Source: an uncultured Acidobacteriia bacterium
GTDB taxonomy: Bacteria; Acidobacteriota; Terriglobia; Bryobacterales; Bryobacteraceae
Assembly: GCA_903900705.1 (NCBI GenBank)
Contig: CAIUOG010000066.1
Location: 90,776 to 154,775 of the forward strand
Direction: 5' to 3'
DNA length: 64,000 bases
The position numbers and the translations under genes were made by a program. The notes beneath the pieces were generated by a model that had not been told where the DNA came from, searched no databases, and was given only the letters and a program-made list of their open reading frames with translations. Below, piece by piece: positions 35,577-44,637 of the stretch. Each line of letters starts with the position of its first letter. The first letter of the stretch is position 1.

Positions 35577-36410
35577 GTGACCCGACGCCTCTTCCTCTCC
35601 GCCTGCGCCGCCACAGCGGCACGCGCCGCGGGCGGAACGGGATTTCGCGTCGGGATCACAGACTGGAATCTCCGGCTCGGCGCAAAGCCGGAGGCTGTCG
35701 CTCTCGCCGCCGCCCTCGGCTTTGACGGCGTGCAGATCTCATTCGGCAGAGCCACCCCGGAAGGCCGCCTGCCGCTTGACGACGCAGCCCTGCTCGCCCG
35801 CTACCGGTCCCTCTCTCAGCAACACCGCATTCCCATCGACGGCTCCTGCGTCGACATGCTGCATACCGACGGCCTGAAAAACGGCGGCCCCGCCCTCCGC
35901 TGGGTCTCCGATTCCATCCGGATGACCCGCGCTCTCGGCACCCAGGTTCTGCTTCTTCCCTTCTTCGGCAAACAGGCCACGCGCACTCAGGCCGAGAGAG
36001 ACTACGTCGCCGATACCCTGCGCGAACTCGGCACGGAAGCTGAACAGGCCGGCATTATTCTCGGTCTGGAAAACGAAAACTCCGCCGCGGAAAATGTCGC
36101 CATCATGGAGCGCTCCCGCTCCTCCGCCGTCCGCGTCTATTACGACGTCGGCAATTCCACCAACATCGGCGGCTATGACGTGGAAAAGGAAATCCGCTGG
36201 CTCGGCAAAGACCGCATCTGCCAGATTCATCTCAAAGACAAGCCCCCGCTTCTGGGGCAGGGCGGGATTCAGTTCGAACCCATTGTGCGGGCGATCCTCG
36301 ACATCAATTACACCGGCTATGCCAATCTCGAAACCGACTCCCGGCCCGGCTTTCTCGAAGACGATCTGAAAATAAACCTCGCTTATATTCGCCGGCTTAG
36401 TAATGGATAA
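35577..36410 (+). CDS. Sugar phosphate isomerase/epimerase-like TIM barrel, Tat-like signal
   Basis: A 277-residue xylose-isomerase-like TIM barrel. It begins VTRRLFLSACAATAARA, a twin-arginine-type signal, from GTG 35577; the longer open frame overlaps the PQQ dehydrogenase and lacks family features. Landmarks are LGFDGVQISFG, LGLENEN, VYYDVGNSTNIGGYDV and CQIHLKDKPPLLGQGGIQF, with the acidic and His residues expected for divalent metal binding. Members act on sugars or inositol derivatives. It lies 19 bp after the PQQ dehydrogenase, so a shared pathway of sugar oxidation is plausible. Confidence 0.88.
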   Translation: MTRRLFLSACAATAARAAGGTGFRVGITDWNLRLGAKPEAVALAAALGFDGVQISFGRATPEGRLPLDDAALLARYRSLSQQHRIPIDGSCVDMLHTDGLKNGGPALRWVSDSIRMTRALGTQVLLLPFFGKQATRTQAERDYVADTLRELGTEAEQAGIILGLENENSAAENVAIMERSRSSAVRVYYDVGNSTNIGGYDVEKEIRWLGKDRICQIHLKDKPPLLGQGGIQFEPIVRAILDINYTGYANLETDSRPGFLEDDLKINLAYIRRLSNG

Positions 36411-36492
36411 GGACTATAAAATCCGGCGCTGAGACGATGTACAATCTGGCTAGCCGGACCTATCTTTCACTCCATCCGGCAGAGGTGCACCA

Positions 36493-36660
36493 ATGAATCT
36501 CCTGACTGAACCGAACATAGCGGGTCTTCTTGAATATGTCGAAGATCACGAAGTTCTGGATCCCAACGACAGCGAAAAGCTCTGTGATCACGCCAAAGGA
36601 CAGACCATTATTCACGCCTGGCCTGCCCGTCTGGAAGATGAAGGGCAGTGCGGCGGTTAA
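36493..36660 (+). CDS. Small protein, 55 residues, unknown
   Basis: A short open frame of 55 codons with a fair ribosome site (GAGGTG about 7 bp before the ATG). The product starts MNLLTEPNIAGLLEYVEDHEVLDP and is acidic, with two Cys (SEKLCDHA and GQCGG) and no signal peptide or membrane segment. A TACAAT box at 36440-36445, 48 bp upstream, could be its -10 element. Codon use is coding-like, but I know no family. The convergent ACT-domain gene ends 19 bp away. Confidence 0.55.
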   Translation: MNLLTEPNIAGLLEYVEDHEVLDPNDSEKLCDHAKGQTIIHAWPARLEDEGQCGG

Positions 36661-36679
36661 TCGCCGCTCCCGATTGAGC

Positions 36680-37123
36680 TCATAGCACGGCGGACGGTAC
36701 CGTCTGCCGTGCTTCCCGCAGTGCCCGTTCCGCCTGCTTGTAATCCGCTTCCCGGACGTAAATCACATAGCCGTAACGCCCCGCGCCATCCGTAATGCCG
36801 GTGGATGCGTAAATGCCCACGCCCGCGTCGTTCAGGTATTTATGGATATCGGCGGCCGCGCCCAGCGCGTCATCACCCTGAATCAGAATGGCGTGCTGAG
36901 GCCCCGTAATATTCCATCCCAGCTTTTTCGCAGCTCTCAGAAATCCCGCCGGACTGTCCGGGAACAGGGTAAGTTCAGTATGCCGTGCGCCATAGGGCAC
37001 GGCGCTGAACGCCAGCAGATTAATCTCTTCGCCCGCCAGTTTGGCTAAGAACTCCCACGCCTTAGCGGGATCATTTTCCAGTCTGACGTAAAAATATTCC
37101 ACCGGTCTGACGTGCAGTGACAT
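36680..37123 (-). CDS. ACT-domain-like protein
   Basis: A 147-residue cytosolic protein that looks like two ACT-like alpha-beta units. The first is VEYFYVRLENDPAKAWEFLAKLAGEEINLLAFSAVP; the second begins AILIQGDDALGAAADIHKYLNDAGVGIYAS. ACT domains bind amino acids or other small ligands and regulate partners. No enzymatic domain is attached, so it may be a sensor or a stand-alone regulator. It is about 38 bp upstream of the end of the PFOR-like gene, on the same strand, and separate from it. The family assignment is by pattern. Confidence 0.65.
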   Translation of the reverse strand: MSLHVRPVEYFYVRLENDPAKAWEFLAKLAGEEINLLAFSAVPYGARHTELTLFPDSPAGFLRAAKKLGWNITGPQHAILIQGDDALGAAADIHKYLNDAGVGIYASTGITDGAGRYGYVIYVREADYKQAERALREARQTVPSAVL

Positions 37124-37161
37124 CGGCGTACCTCCGGACTTCCTGTGCTGGAGTCACCTTA

Positions 37162-38691
37162 TCAGACTGCGGCGCCGGTGAGAAGCGAAACCACGCGCAG
37201 ATACGCTTCTTTTGCGGCGGCTTCGCGAATCGCCGCTTCATCCACCACCGGCGCTGTCTCCACCGCCACCGCCACCGCCTTTGCCGCAAGCACTTCCAGC
37301 ATTTCCCACGCGCGCCGGCGGTCGAAGCAGAGATGCACCAGTTCCCGCGTCACCGCCGCCCGCTGCAGTTTTCCCTCCCGGTCCGTCACGCTGAGATACG
37401 GCACCACCAAAGGCGGCGTCGCCGTATAAAGCTTCAGATACTCATGCAATTCCATCTGATCGCGATCCCATGCCTCATCCGGAATGATGCGGAAATGATC
37501 GCGATACCGGTCCTGCGGCGCAAGCGCGTCCAGCACCGTCACGTCCGCAAAAACGGGCTGCGGCTTCACCAGCTCGAATCGCTCCGCCCACGCCCCGGCC
37601 TTATCAGGCGAATAACGGAACAGCGGAAACGCCGGCGTCACAGAGAGCAGCGCATTCTGTTGCGGGTCGCCCTGCCCCGCAATCGACACCACCGCCACCG
37701 CCGGGAACAACGTCCGGGCCATCTCGCCAAGCCCGCCCGTCAGGTGCTCCTGCCAGCCCAGTGAAGACTGCAGCACAAACGCTCCCCGGTGCGCCAGCGC
37801 CAGCGCCCCGATGTCCGCCACAGACCCGCTCAGGTCATCCGTCACCATGCCGTCGGAAGCCACCAGCACCTGCGCCGGTCTGCCGCTCCGCAGCAATCGC
37901 GAGAACGAAGTCAGCGATACCCCGGCCACCCGCTCCGCCGCTTCCATCACCACCACGGGCGGCAATGCGGCAATCTCGTCCGGCTCCGCCGCCTGCCAGT
38001 CCAGCCGCTCCAGCGCCTCGCCATGAATGGCTTCTTCATACGCGCCCGCCGCCTCCAGCTTCGCCACCCGCACCGCGCGCAGCACCGGCGCAAGCCCCGC
38101 CAGTTGCCGCTTGCAGAAATCCAGCGCCGCCGCACAGGGGTCGTCGGATTTCCTGGTGCGCACACCCGCAATCTCCGCCGCGTCATCGAAACGGAACAGC
38201 CAGAAAACCGGATCGCTCTCGTGCTCGCTCCACGCCTGCTCCAGCACCGCCAGCGCCGTCTCGCAACGCCGCAACCGCTCCGGCTCCATCGCCGCCGTCT
38301 TGTTCGATTGCCGCCCGAACACCTGCAGCAACTGCGACATCGAAAGAAACCGGTCCGCATCCGCGCCGAGTGACGCCGCGACTTTCTGCAGCGAAGCCGG
38401 CGTGCGCTTCGCCTCATCCACGCTCAGCAGATCCCGCAGTTGCGCGATGCCCAGCTTCAGCTGCTCACGGAACTTCGTCCTCGCCGCCGCGCGCCCTTCC
38501 GTAATCTGACGGACATACAGCGCCTCCAGCGGTTCCGCCATTCCCCTCGGCAGCGATTCCAGCGCTCCTTCCGGCAGCAACGGCTTCAGCCTCTCCGCGG
38601 GACGGCATTCCTCCAGCCCGCGCGCCGCCAGATGAAACGTTCTCAGCTTCTCTCTGGTTACCGGTTCCGCGGCAATTGCAATGACAGACAT
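37162..38691 (-). CDS. Unrecognised protein of a KorAB operon, PFOR ThDP-domain-like
   Basis: A 509-residue protein with no name I can give with confidence. It follows korA and korB 10 bp behind the latter on the same strand. Residues about 245-375 resemble in order the thiamine-diphosphate domain of pyruvate:ferredoxin oxidoreductase: FSRLLRSGRPAQVLVAS, DIGALALAHRGAFVLQSSLG and PAFPLFRYSPD. The GDGxx diphosphate motif is not seen (VVVMEAAER in its place), so it is probably non-catalytic. Residues 1-240 are helical and carry no signature; the C-terminal 120 residues end in an Ala-rich helix. I chose ATG 38691. It may be a structural or regulatory third subunit. Confidence 0.6.
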   Translation of the reverse strand: MSVIAIAAEPVTREKLRTFHLAARGLEECRPAERLKPLLPEGALESLPRGMAEPLEALYVRQITEGRAAARTKFREQLKLGIAQLRDLLSVDEAKRTPASLQKVAASLGADADRFLSMSQLLQVFGRQSNKTAAMEPERLRRCETALAVLEQAWSEHESDPVFWLFRFDDAAEIAGVRTRKSDDPCAAALDFCKRQLAGLAPVLRAVRVAKLEAAGAYEEAIHGEALERLDWQAAEPDEIAALPPVVVMEAAERVAGVSLTSFSRLLRSGRPAQVLVASDGMVTDDLSGSVADIGALALAHRGAFVLQSSLGWQEHLTGGLGEMARTLFPAVAVVSIAGQGDPQQNALLSVTPAFPLFRYSPDKAGAWAERFELVKPQPVFADVTVLDALAPQDRYRDHFRIIPDEAWDRDQMELHEYLKLYTATPPLVVPYLSVTDREGKLQRAAVTRELVHLCFDRRRAWEMLEVLAAKAVAVAVETAPVVDEAAIREAAAKEAYLRVVSLLTGAAV

Positions 38692-38701
38692 GGACGATTC
38701 C

Positions 38702-39655
38702 TCAGATTGCGAACTTATCAATGGCGGCGCGAATAGCCGTCTGTTTTTCCAACTGCGTCATGGAAAGCCCGTGCGACGTGAAATCGTCATAACAGGCCGC
38801 GTGCTCATTGCGATACAGCAGTCCGATCGGATACACATCCTCCCGCGCCGCAATCGCCCGCGCCTCTTCCAGATTCGCCGGATCATGCCCCATCCGGTTC
38901 GGCAGTTTCTTCAGCTTGTCCGGCTCCAGCCCCACGCCATTCTCGTGCTCCAGCATCAGCAGCAGCGAAGGGTCGTGCACCGGCGCGTCGAACACATGCG
39001 CCGAAAAATGCGGACAGCGCTGCAGGATTCGCACAAACGACGTTCCCCGGTGCGCGTGCGCCGCCTCAATACAGTTGAAAACATGCGCCGGATTCCAGTC
39101 CACCGTCTGCGCCACAAACGACGTGTTCGCAACCCCCAGCGCCACCGTCAGCGGACTCAGCGGCGGAATAATCGCCCCGCGCGGATGCGTGTTCGTATGC
39201 TCGCCCAGCCGCGTCGTCGGCGACGTCTGGTTCTTCGTGAGCCCGTAAACATTGTTGTCCAGCAGGATCACCGTAATGTCCATGTTGTACCGGAGCGCGT
39301 GAATCCAGTGCCCCGCGCCGATCGCGCAGCAGTCCCCATCGCCCGTCACCATGAACACATGCAGGTCCGGACGCCGGCTCTTCACGCCGCATGCCACCGG
39401 GAATGCCCGCCCGTGCAGGCCATGAAAGCCATACGTCTTCATGTAGTGCGGAAAGCGGCTGGAACAACCAATCCCGGAAACCACCACCGTGCGCTCCGGC
39501 GGCAACTGCTTCTCATAGCAAAGACGCTTCACGGCGTTCAGCGCCGAATGGTCGCCGCAGCCCGGACACCAGCGCGGCATGGCGCCCGCATAGTCCGCCT
39601 TCTCATGATGCTGCTCGTGCGGCTCGATCTCCCACTCTTTCTTCAGCCCCTGCAT
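38702..39655 (-). CDS. korB: 2-oxoacid:ferredoxin oxidoreductase beta subunit
   Basis: A 317-residue ThDP-binding subunit of a 2-oxoglutarate (or other 2-oxoacid):ferredoxin oxidoreductase, which makes acyl-CoA, CO2 and reduced ferredoxin. It has RWCPGCGDHSALNAVKR with cluster Cys, SGIGCSSRF, FHGLHGRAFPVACGVK, and the ThDP motif VTGDGDCCAIG followed by LLDNNVYGLTKNQTSPTT. I chose ATG 39655; the open frame upstream is korA read in another frame. Its start overlaps the end of korA by 13 bp, which favours coupled synthesis of the two subunits. Confidence 0.94.
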   Translation of the reverse strand: MQGLKKEWEIEPHEQHHEKADYAGAMPRWCPGCGDHSALNAVKRLCYEKQLPPERTVVVSGIGCSSRFPHYMKTYGFHGLHGRAFPVACGVKSRRPDLHVFMVTGDGDCCAIGAGHWIHALRYNMDITVILLDNNVYGLTKNQTSPTTRLGEHTNTHPRGAIIPPLSPLTVALGVANTSFVAQTVDWNPAHVFNCIEAAHAHRGTSFVRILQRCPHFSAHVFDAPVHDPSLLLMLEHENGVGLEPDKLKKLPNRMGHDPANLEEARAIAAREDVYPIGLLYRNEHAACYDDFTSHGLSMTQLEKQTAIRAAIDKFAI

Positions 39656-41559
39656 ACATCCTCCCCGCGGCCCATCCCGTCCAGCACTTTGCGCAGTTCC
39701 GTCACAATCATCTCCGGCGGAATCGGGCTGCCCGGCACGCGCGACCAGCAATCCACATCCGTCAGAGTGTGCGATCGCAGCATCTGCGCCAGCGGTGAAT
39801 AGCGCCGCGAGTCTTCCGTGATCCACGGGTCGCCCGCGTCGTCGCTATAGTTCACCTCCACCGTCATCACCTTGCGGAACCGCCGGAAAATCGCCTTCAG
39901 TCCCGGCTCCATCGGAGAGAAGAAACGCAAATGCACGGACGAAACTTTGCCGCCTTCCGTCCGCAGCCGGTCCACCGCCTCTTCAATCGTTCCCAGCGTG
40001 GAACCCCAGCCCACCACCAGCAGGTCGCCCTCGTCGCCGCCATGCGCCACCGGGGGCCGCAGCGCGCTCTGCAGCACCGCCAGCTTCCGGCTCCGCATCT
40101 TCATCGCTCTCTGGTTGATGGAGGATTCATACGCCACATGGCTGTGCTCGTCATGCGCCAGCCCCGTCAGCACATACTCGCCGCCGCGCTGCCCCGGTAT
40201 CGGACGTCGCGAAAGCCCCGTCTCCGGGTCCCACGCAAACGGCGGCGTCTCGTGTTCCCACGGCGACATGTCCAGCGGCGCGGCCAGCCAGTTCGGATCA
40301 AACTCCGGCTTCGCAAACGGCTGCTGCCCCGTCGCCAGGTTCGCGTCGGACAGCACCATCACCGGCCCGCGGAACTCCTCGGCCAGCTTGCGCGCCGTAA
40401 TCATGAAATGGAAGCATTCCTCAATCGTTGCCGGCGCCATCACAATCTTCGGCGCATCTCCGGGCGAGGCATGCAGCGCGGCCAGCAGATCGCCCTGTTC
40501 CACCTTGGTCGGCAGCCCCGTCGAAGGTCCGCCCCGCTGCACCACCACAATCACCAGCGGAACCTCCGCCATCACCGCATAGCCGATAAACTCCGTCTTC
40601 AGCGCCAGTCCCGGTCCTGACGTAATCGTCACCGCGGTCTTGCCCGCGTACGAACAGCCAATCGCAAAGCCAATCGCCGCGATCTCGTCCTCCGCCTGAT
40701 GCACAATGCCGCCGGTCTGTTCAAAAGCCGCCGCCAGAAAGTGCGATGCCGACGTCGCCGGCGTAATCGGATACATCGAACAAACCTCAATGCCCGCCGA
40801 CATGATGCCCAGCGCAATCGCCTGATTGCCGTTCATCACCACCTGCGCCCGCGTCCCCGCGCCCGCAATCGGCGCAACATGAAAACGCTGCTCCACATGC
40901 TTCAGCGCCCACTGGTAGCCCGCCGTGAAAAGCTGCGCGTTCTTCTTCACCGCGTCCGGCCCTTTTTTGCCGAACTTCTTCGCGATGCTCTCCTGCACCC
41001 GCGCTTCTTCCAGATCGTAGATCGCGCACAACAGCCCCAGCACCCAGATGTTCTTGCCCTTGCGGACATCGTCCGCATACCGCAGACATTCCTCCACAAT
41101 CGGCAGCGGAATCACCTGATACCCGCGCGCCCGGAAATCGGCGATCGCGGCCCGGTACTGCTCCACCACCCGCTCGTCGGAATCCGCCAGCCACGACCCG
41201 TCTACATAGACGATCGTGCCCGGCCGCAGCGCGCCCGAATCAATCCTGCTGTAAAGAACCTGTTCGTTGAACGCCACCACAATATCCGCGCAATCGCCGG
41301 CGTTCGTGATGGCGTGTGACCCGATCCGGATCCGGTTCCCGCTCGCCCCCGCGCGCGAACGCTTCGGCGGCTCAATCTCGGCCGGGATAATCTCCACCGT
41401 CCAGATGCCGTTGCCGTTCCTCGCGCAAAGATCCGCGAAAAGCTGTCCGCACGTCTGCGCGCCTTCGCCGGAATCGCTGACGATCTCAATAATGTGCTCG
41501 TCAACATTCTTAGCGCTCTGAACTGTTACCGGTGCGGCTTCGGGAATCGTCGCCTGCAT
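39643..41559 (-). CDS. korA: 2-oxoacid:ferredoxin oxidoreductase gamma-alpha fusion subunit
   Basis: A 638-residue fusion. The first ~200 residues are the gamma (CoA-side) domain, starting IIEIVSDSGEGAQTCGQLFADL and containing VAFNEQVLYS. The rest is the alpha subunit, with CSMYPITPATSASHFLAA, HQAEDEIAAIGFAIG, TSGPGLALKTEFIGYAV and RGGPSTGLPTKVEQGDLL. This gamma-alpha arrangement is common in aerobic bacteria. I chose ATG 41559, which has an AAGGAG site. The 267 bp upstream contain no recognised gene; I see short scattered GC-rich inverted repeats but no firm operator. Confidence 0.94.
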   Translation of the reverse strand: MQATIPEAAPVTVQSAKNVDEHIIEIVSDSGEGAQTCGQLFADLCARNGNGIWTVEIIPAEIEPPKRSRAGASGNRIRIGSHAITNAGDCADIVVAFNEQVLYSRIDSGALRPGTIVYVDGSWLADSDERVVEQYRAAIADFRARGYQVIPLPIVEECLRYADDVRKGKNIWVLGLLCAIYDLEEARVQESIAKKFGKKGPDAVKKNAQLFTAGYQWALKHVEQRFHVAPIAGAGTRAQVVMNGNQAIALGIMSAGIEVCSMYPITPATSASHFLAAAFEQTGGIVHQAEDEIAAIGFAIGCSYAGKTAVTITSGPGLALKTEFIGYAVMAEVPLVIVVVQRGGPSTGLPTKVEQGDLLAALHASPGDAPKIVMAPATIEECFHFMITARKLAEEFRGPVMVLSDANLATGQQPFAKPEFDPNWLAAPLDMSPWEHETPPFAWDPETGLSRRPIPGQRGGEYVLTGLAHDEHSHVAYESSINQRAMKMRSRKLAVLQSALRPPVAHGGDEGDLLVVGWGSTLGTIEEAVDRLRTEGGKVSSVHLRFFSPMEPGLKAIFRRFRKVMTVEVNYSDDAGDPWITEDSRRYSPLAQMLRSHTLTDVDCWSRVPGSPIPPEMIVTELRKVLDGMGRGEDVCRG

Positions 41560-41826
41560 GCCTGCTCCTTCACTGGCCAGGGCCTCACTGCTTCGCCCCG
41601 CACCTGCTCCGGAATGAACCTGCAAGAACCTTGCCGTTATGAAATGCGCGGAAATGACCCAATTCAGGCCCTTTCCACGCGTTTCAGCGGGGCATCATTC
41701 CGCGCCAGCGCGCCGATTGCGCCATTGCGCGCAACTCCAGGACCCCGCAATGCGGTTCACTGCAAATCGGTGTAACGGTCCGGGCATACGATTCACATGA
41801 TGTCTGTATTCACATCGGAGACTGAA

Positions 41827-43029
41827 ATGCATCGAACAAACAAGAAGTTATCGGCCGCTATGACGGCTATCTGCTGCCTCCCTGCCCTGGCAGGGTGTGT
41901 GGCGCTGGGCGAAGAAGAACGGTCTGAAGGCAGAGCCGGGGCCGTTTATACAATGACCAACGACACGCACGCCAATGCGATTCTGGCGTTTCAGCGCGAC
42001 CGTTCGGGCGCCCTGACAAAGCAGGGAGTCTTCTTCACCGGCGGCCTTGGCAGTGGCGGGCGGGAACCGGATTTCGCCCTGGCCAACGCCGGCGCCGTGA
42101 TTCTGAACGACGATGCGAGCCTCCTGTTCGCCGTGAATCCCGGCAGCGACGATATTTCCGTCTTCGGGGTGGAAGACGACCGGCTGTCCCTCCTGGACCG
42201 CCACCCCTCCGGCGGCCACCTTCCCATCAGCCTCGCTCTCAGCGGCAACCTGCTCTATGTTCTCAATGCGGGCGGCAACCTCAGCAGCGGCAATAACGAT
42301 GGTTTCAGGGACAGCATCAACGGTTTCAGGGTCGACAGTCGGGGGCGTCTCACGTCCATTCCCGGCTCGTCCCGGCCGCTCAGCGCCGCCGTGACGAATC
42401 CTGCCCAGATCCGCTTGAACCGGCAGGGTTCGGTCCTGGTGGTGACGGAACGCGTTGCCAACAACATCGACACCTTCCTCGTCCGTAATGGCGGTCTGCT
42501 GTCTGATCCGATCGTCTACGCCGCTCCTGTGCTGCCGGACCCCATCGGCGCCACCAACCCCTTCGGCTTCGACTTCGATTCGAGAGGCGGCCTGTTCGTG
42601 TCGGACGATTTCAACGATGCCACCGGCCTCGCGGCCATGTCTTCCTTCCGGATCGGTAGCGATGGCAAACTGCAGCCAGCCAGCACCAACGTGCAGGTGG
42701 GCGGAGAGAGCGGCGCGTGCTGGGTTAAGGTCAGCGCCGATAGTCGCTTTGCTTATCTGGTGAACGCCGTGAGCAGCTCCATTTCGGTCTTCCGCATCGA
42801 TCCGGCCACCGAGAAGGTGACCCACCTCAGCAAAGTCGCCAGCCCGACCAATCCCACCGATATCGGCATCACGCGGGACAACAAATTCCTTTATGCGTTG
42901 AATCCCGATGAAACCGGCTCCGCGCCCGGTATCACCGCTTACATGATCGACCCAACAACCGGGGCCCTGAAAGCGATTCCCGGTCTTACCGGTCTGCCGG
43001 TCACCGTCGACGGTCTCGCGGTTCGGTAG
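41827..43029 (+). CDS. Beta-propeller lipoprotein (lactonase/YncE-like)
   Basis: A 400-residue secreted protein, probably lipidated (LPALAGC lipobox at about residues 19-25). The mature part has repeats typical of seven-bladed lactonase or YncE propellers: GAVYTMTNDTHANAILAFQRD, LLFAVNPGSDDISVF, LLYVLNAGG, FAYLVNAVSSSISVFRID and FLYALNPDE. I chose ATG 41827 with GGAG before it; ATG 41797 is possible. It is monocistronic in appearance and ends near a hairpin. A role in stress or as a scaffold is a guess; lactonase activity is not supported by specific residues. Confidence 0.8.
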   Translation: MHRTNKKLSAAMTAICCLPALAGCVALGEEERSEGRAGAVYTMTNDTHANAILAFQRDRSGALTKQGVFFTGGLGSGGREPDFALANAGAVILNDDASLLFAVNPGSDDISVFGVEDDRLSLLDRHPSGGHLPISLALSGNLLYVLNAGGNLSSGNNDGFRDSINGFRVDSRGRLTSIPGSSRPLSAAVTNPAQIRLNRQGSVLVVTERVANNIDTFLVRNGGLLSDPIVYAAPVLPDPIGATNPFGFDFDSRGGLFVSDDFNDATGLAAMSSFRIGSDGKLQPASTNVQVGGESGACWVKVSADSRFAYLVNAVSSSISVFRIDPATEKVTHLSKVASPTNPTDIGITRDNKFLYALNPDETGSAPGITAYMIDPTTGALKAIPGLTGLPVTVDGLAVR

Positions 43030-43037
43030 CTGTACAC

Positions 43038-43074
43038 GGGCGGGCATCAACGGTCTCCACCGCCATGCCCGCCC
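43038..43074 (+). terminator. Hairpin between convergent genes
   Basis: GGGCGGGCAT at 43038-43047 pairs with ATGCCCGCCC at 43065-43074 with a 17-base loop. It lies 8 bp after the propeller gene stop and before the convergent PrpD stop at 43093. No T run follows on either strand, so it is only a possible terminator. Confidence 0.4.
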
Positions 43075-43092
43075 CTCCCGCCAAATCAAGCC

Positions 43093-44568
43093 TCAAATCG
43101 CGCAGAGCCGAGTCAGCTCCCGCACATCCTTCACTTCCTCCAGCCGCCGCACCATCGTCACAATCGCCTTCGCCTTCACCACCGGCCACTTCGCCGAACT
43201 CGCGCAATCCAGAAACTTCGCCGCCACCTCGTCCATCGACATCGGATTCGCCGGGCTCCCCTTCGCAAAATCCGCCCGCCCCGAAATCGTCCGCCCGTCC
43301 TTCATGTGGATATCAATAATGGTCGTCATCTTGTCGTACCCCGCCGCCTCCGCCACCGGGTTCACCCCGAAATGCACCCGCCCCATCATTTCCCGCACCG
43401 CCGGCCGGTTCACCACCTCGTCCGTGAACTCCGCCAGCCCCACCTTCCCGTACAGCAGCGCCGCCGCCATGCAGAACTCCATGCTGAACTTCCCCTGCAG
43501 GCTATCCTTCGGCTGGTGGTAAATCAGTGCGTTCGGCATGTTCTTATTCGTGCCCACATCCACCGTCGCCACCTCGTCCGCCCGAATCCCGTGCTCCTTC
43601 ACCAGCCGCAGCATCTCCCCAATCCCCGGATGGCTCAGCGACCCCGACGGCGACGGCTTAATCGAAATCCCCGGCGAAAGAAACGTCCACGGGTTCCCCA
43701 GCCTGCCCATAATTGCCGCCGGGTCCCACCCGCCGCCCGCCGCCCGGAAGAACCCCCGCGGCGCTTCCAGAATCCTCTCGTTCGCCGTCCAGCCCAGCGC
43801 CGCAAAGTCCGCCGCCACCACGCCGCTCTCCGCCGCCCGCCCCGCATGGAACGGCTTCGTCATGGTGCCGAAGTTCTCCCGCAGCCCCGCCGCCTCGCTC
43901 GCCGCAATCCCCAGTGCCCGCAGCAGATGTTGCCGGTCCATCCCCATCAGCTTCGCCGCCGCCGTCGCACCGCCGAACACGCCCGCCGTCCCCGTCGAAT
44001 GAAAGCCGTCTTCGTAATGCCGCGGCGCAATCGCCTCGCTGATCTTCGTCTCCGCTTCCACGCCCACGTTGTACGCCAGCAGCAACTCGCGCCCGCTCAT
44101 TCCCCGCAATTCCGCCACGGCCAGCGCCGCCGGCAGCACCGGAGCCGTCGGATGCGTCAGCAGCCCGTAAACCCGGTCCTTCGCCACCGCCAGCTGCGTG
44201 TCGTCATAGTCGTCCGCATGAATTCCCACGCCATTCGCGAACGCCGCAAACCGCGCCGGCGTCTTCAGCGCCGAACCGATCACCGTCGCGCCCACCCCGC
44301 CCCCGCTAGTCACCACCCCGCTCGACTGCAGGTACTTCCGCACAATCCCGCCCGTCTCCGCCACAGATCCCGAAAGCGCCAGCCCGATCCCGTCCAGAAT
44401 CGACTTCCTCGCCAGTTCCAGCACCGCCTCCGGCACATCCGCATACCGCGTCTTCAATACAAAAGTCGCCACCGCTTCCGTCGCCGCCGGAACCTCTTCC
44501 GCCGCAGCCCGCAGCCTGCCCGCCACACCCGCCATCGCCGCCGCCATCGCCAATTGCCGTCTTGTCAT
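43093..44568 (-). CDS. MmgE/PrpD-family protein with Tat-like N-terminus
   Basis: A 491-residue MmgE/PrpD-fold protein. The family includes 2-methylcitrate dehydratase, iminodisuccinate epimerase and cis-aconitate decarboxylase. Landmarks are ARKSILDGIGLALSGS, FANGVGIHADDYDDTQ, HPTAPVLPAALAVAE, GFHSTGTAGVFGGATAAAKL and FHAGRAAESGVVAADFAALG. The N-terminus MTRRQLAMAAAMAGVAGRL looks like a twin-arginine signal, which is unusual for this family. It is divergent from the nucleoside hydrolase with 69 bp between. No prp cluster is nearby, so the substrate is open. Confidence 0.85.
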   Translation of the reverse strand: MTRRQLAMAAAMAGVAGRLRAAAEEVPAATEAVATFVLKTRYADVPEAVLELARKSILDGIGLALSGSVAETGGIVRKYLQSSGVVTSGGGVGATVIGSALKTPARFAAFANGVGIHADDYDDTQLAVAKDRVYGLLTHPTAPVLPAALAVAELRGMSGRELLLAYNVGVEAETKISEAIAPRHYEDGFHSTGTAGVFGGATAAAKLMGMDRQHLLRALGIAASEAAGLRENFGTMTKPFHAGRAAESGVVAADFAALGWTANERILEAPRGFFRAAGGGWDPAAIMGRLGNPWTFLSPGISIKPSPSGSLSHPGIGEMLRLVKEHGIRADEVATVDVGTNKNMPNALIYHQPKDSLQGKFSMEFCMAAALLYGKVGLAEFTDEVVNRPAVREMMGRVHFGVNPVAEAAGYDKMTTIIDIHMKDGRTISGRADFAKGSPANPMSMDEVAAKFLDCASSAKWPVVKAKAIVTMVRRLEEVKDVRELTRLCAI

Positions 44569-44637
44569 TTGCCCTCATCATATGTAACCGGGAGCGGTGA
44601 TAAATCTTCATGCGTGATAAACAATATGGAGTGGTGA

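Noticed and set aside
43306..44637. 443-codon Arg/His/Pro-rich plus-strand frame inside the PrpD gene
   Set aside because: Composition is that of a frame-shifted GC-rich gene; the minus-strand PrpD has clear family landmarks.
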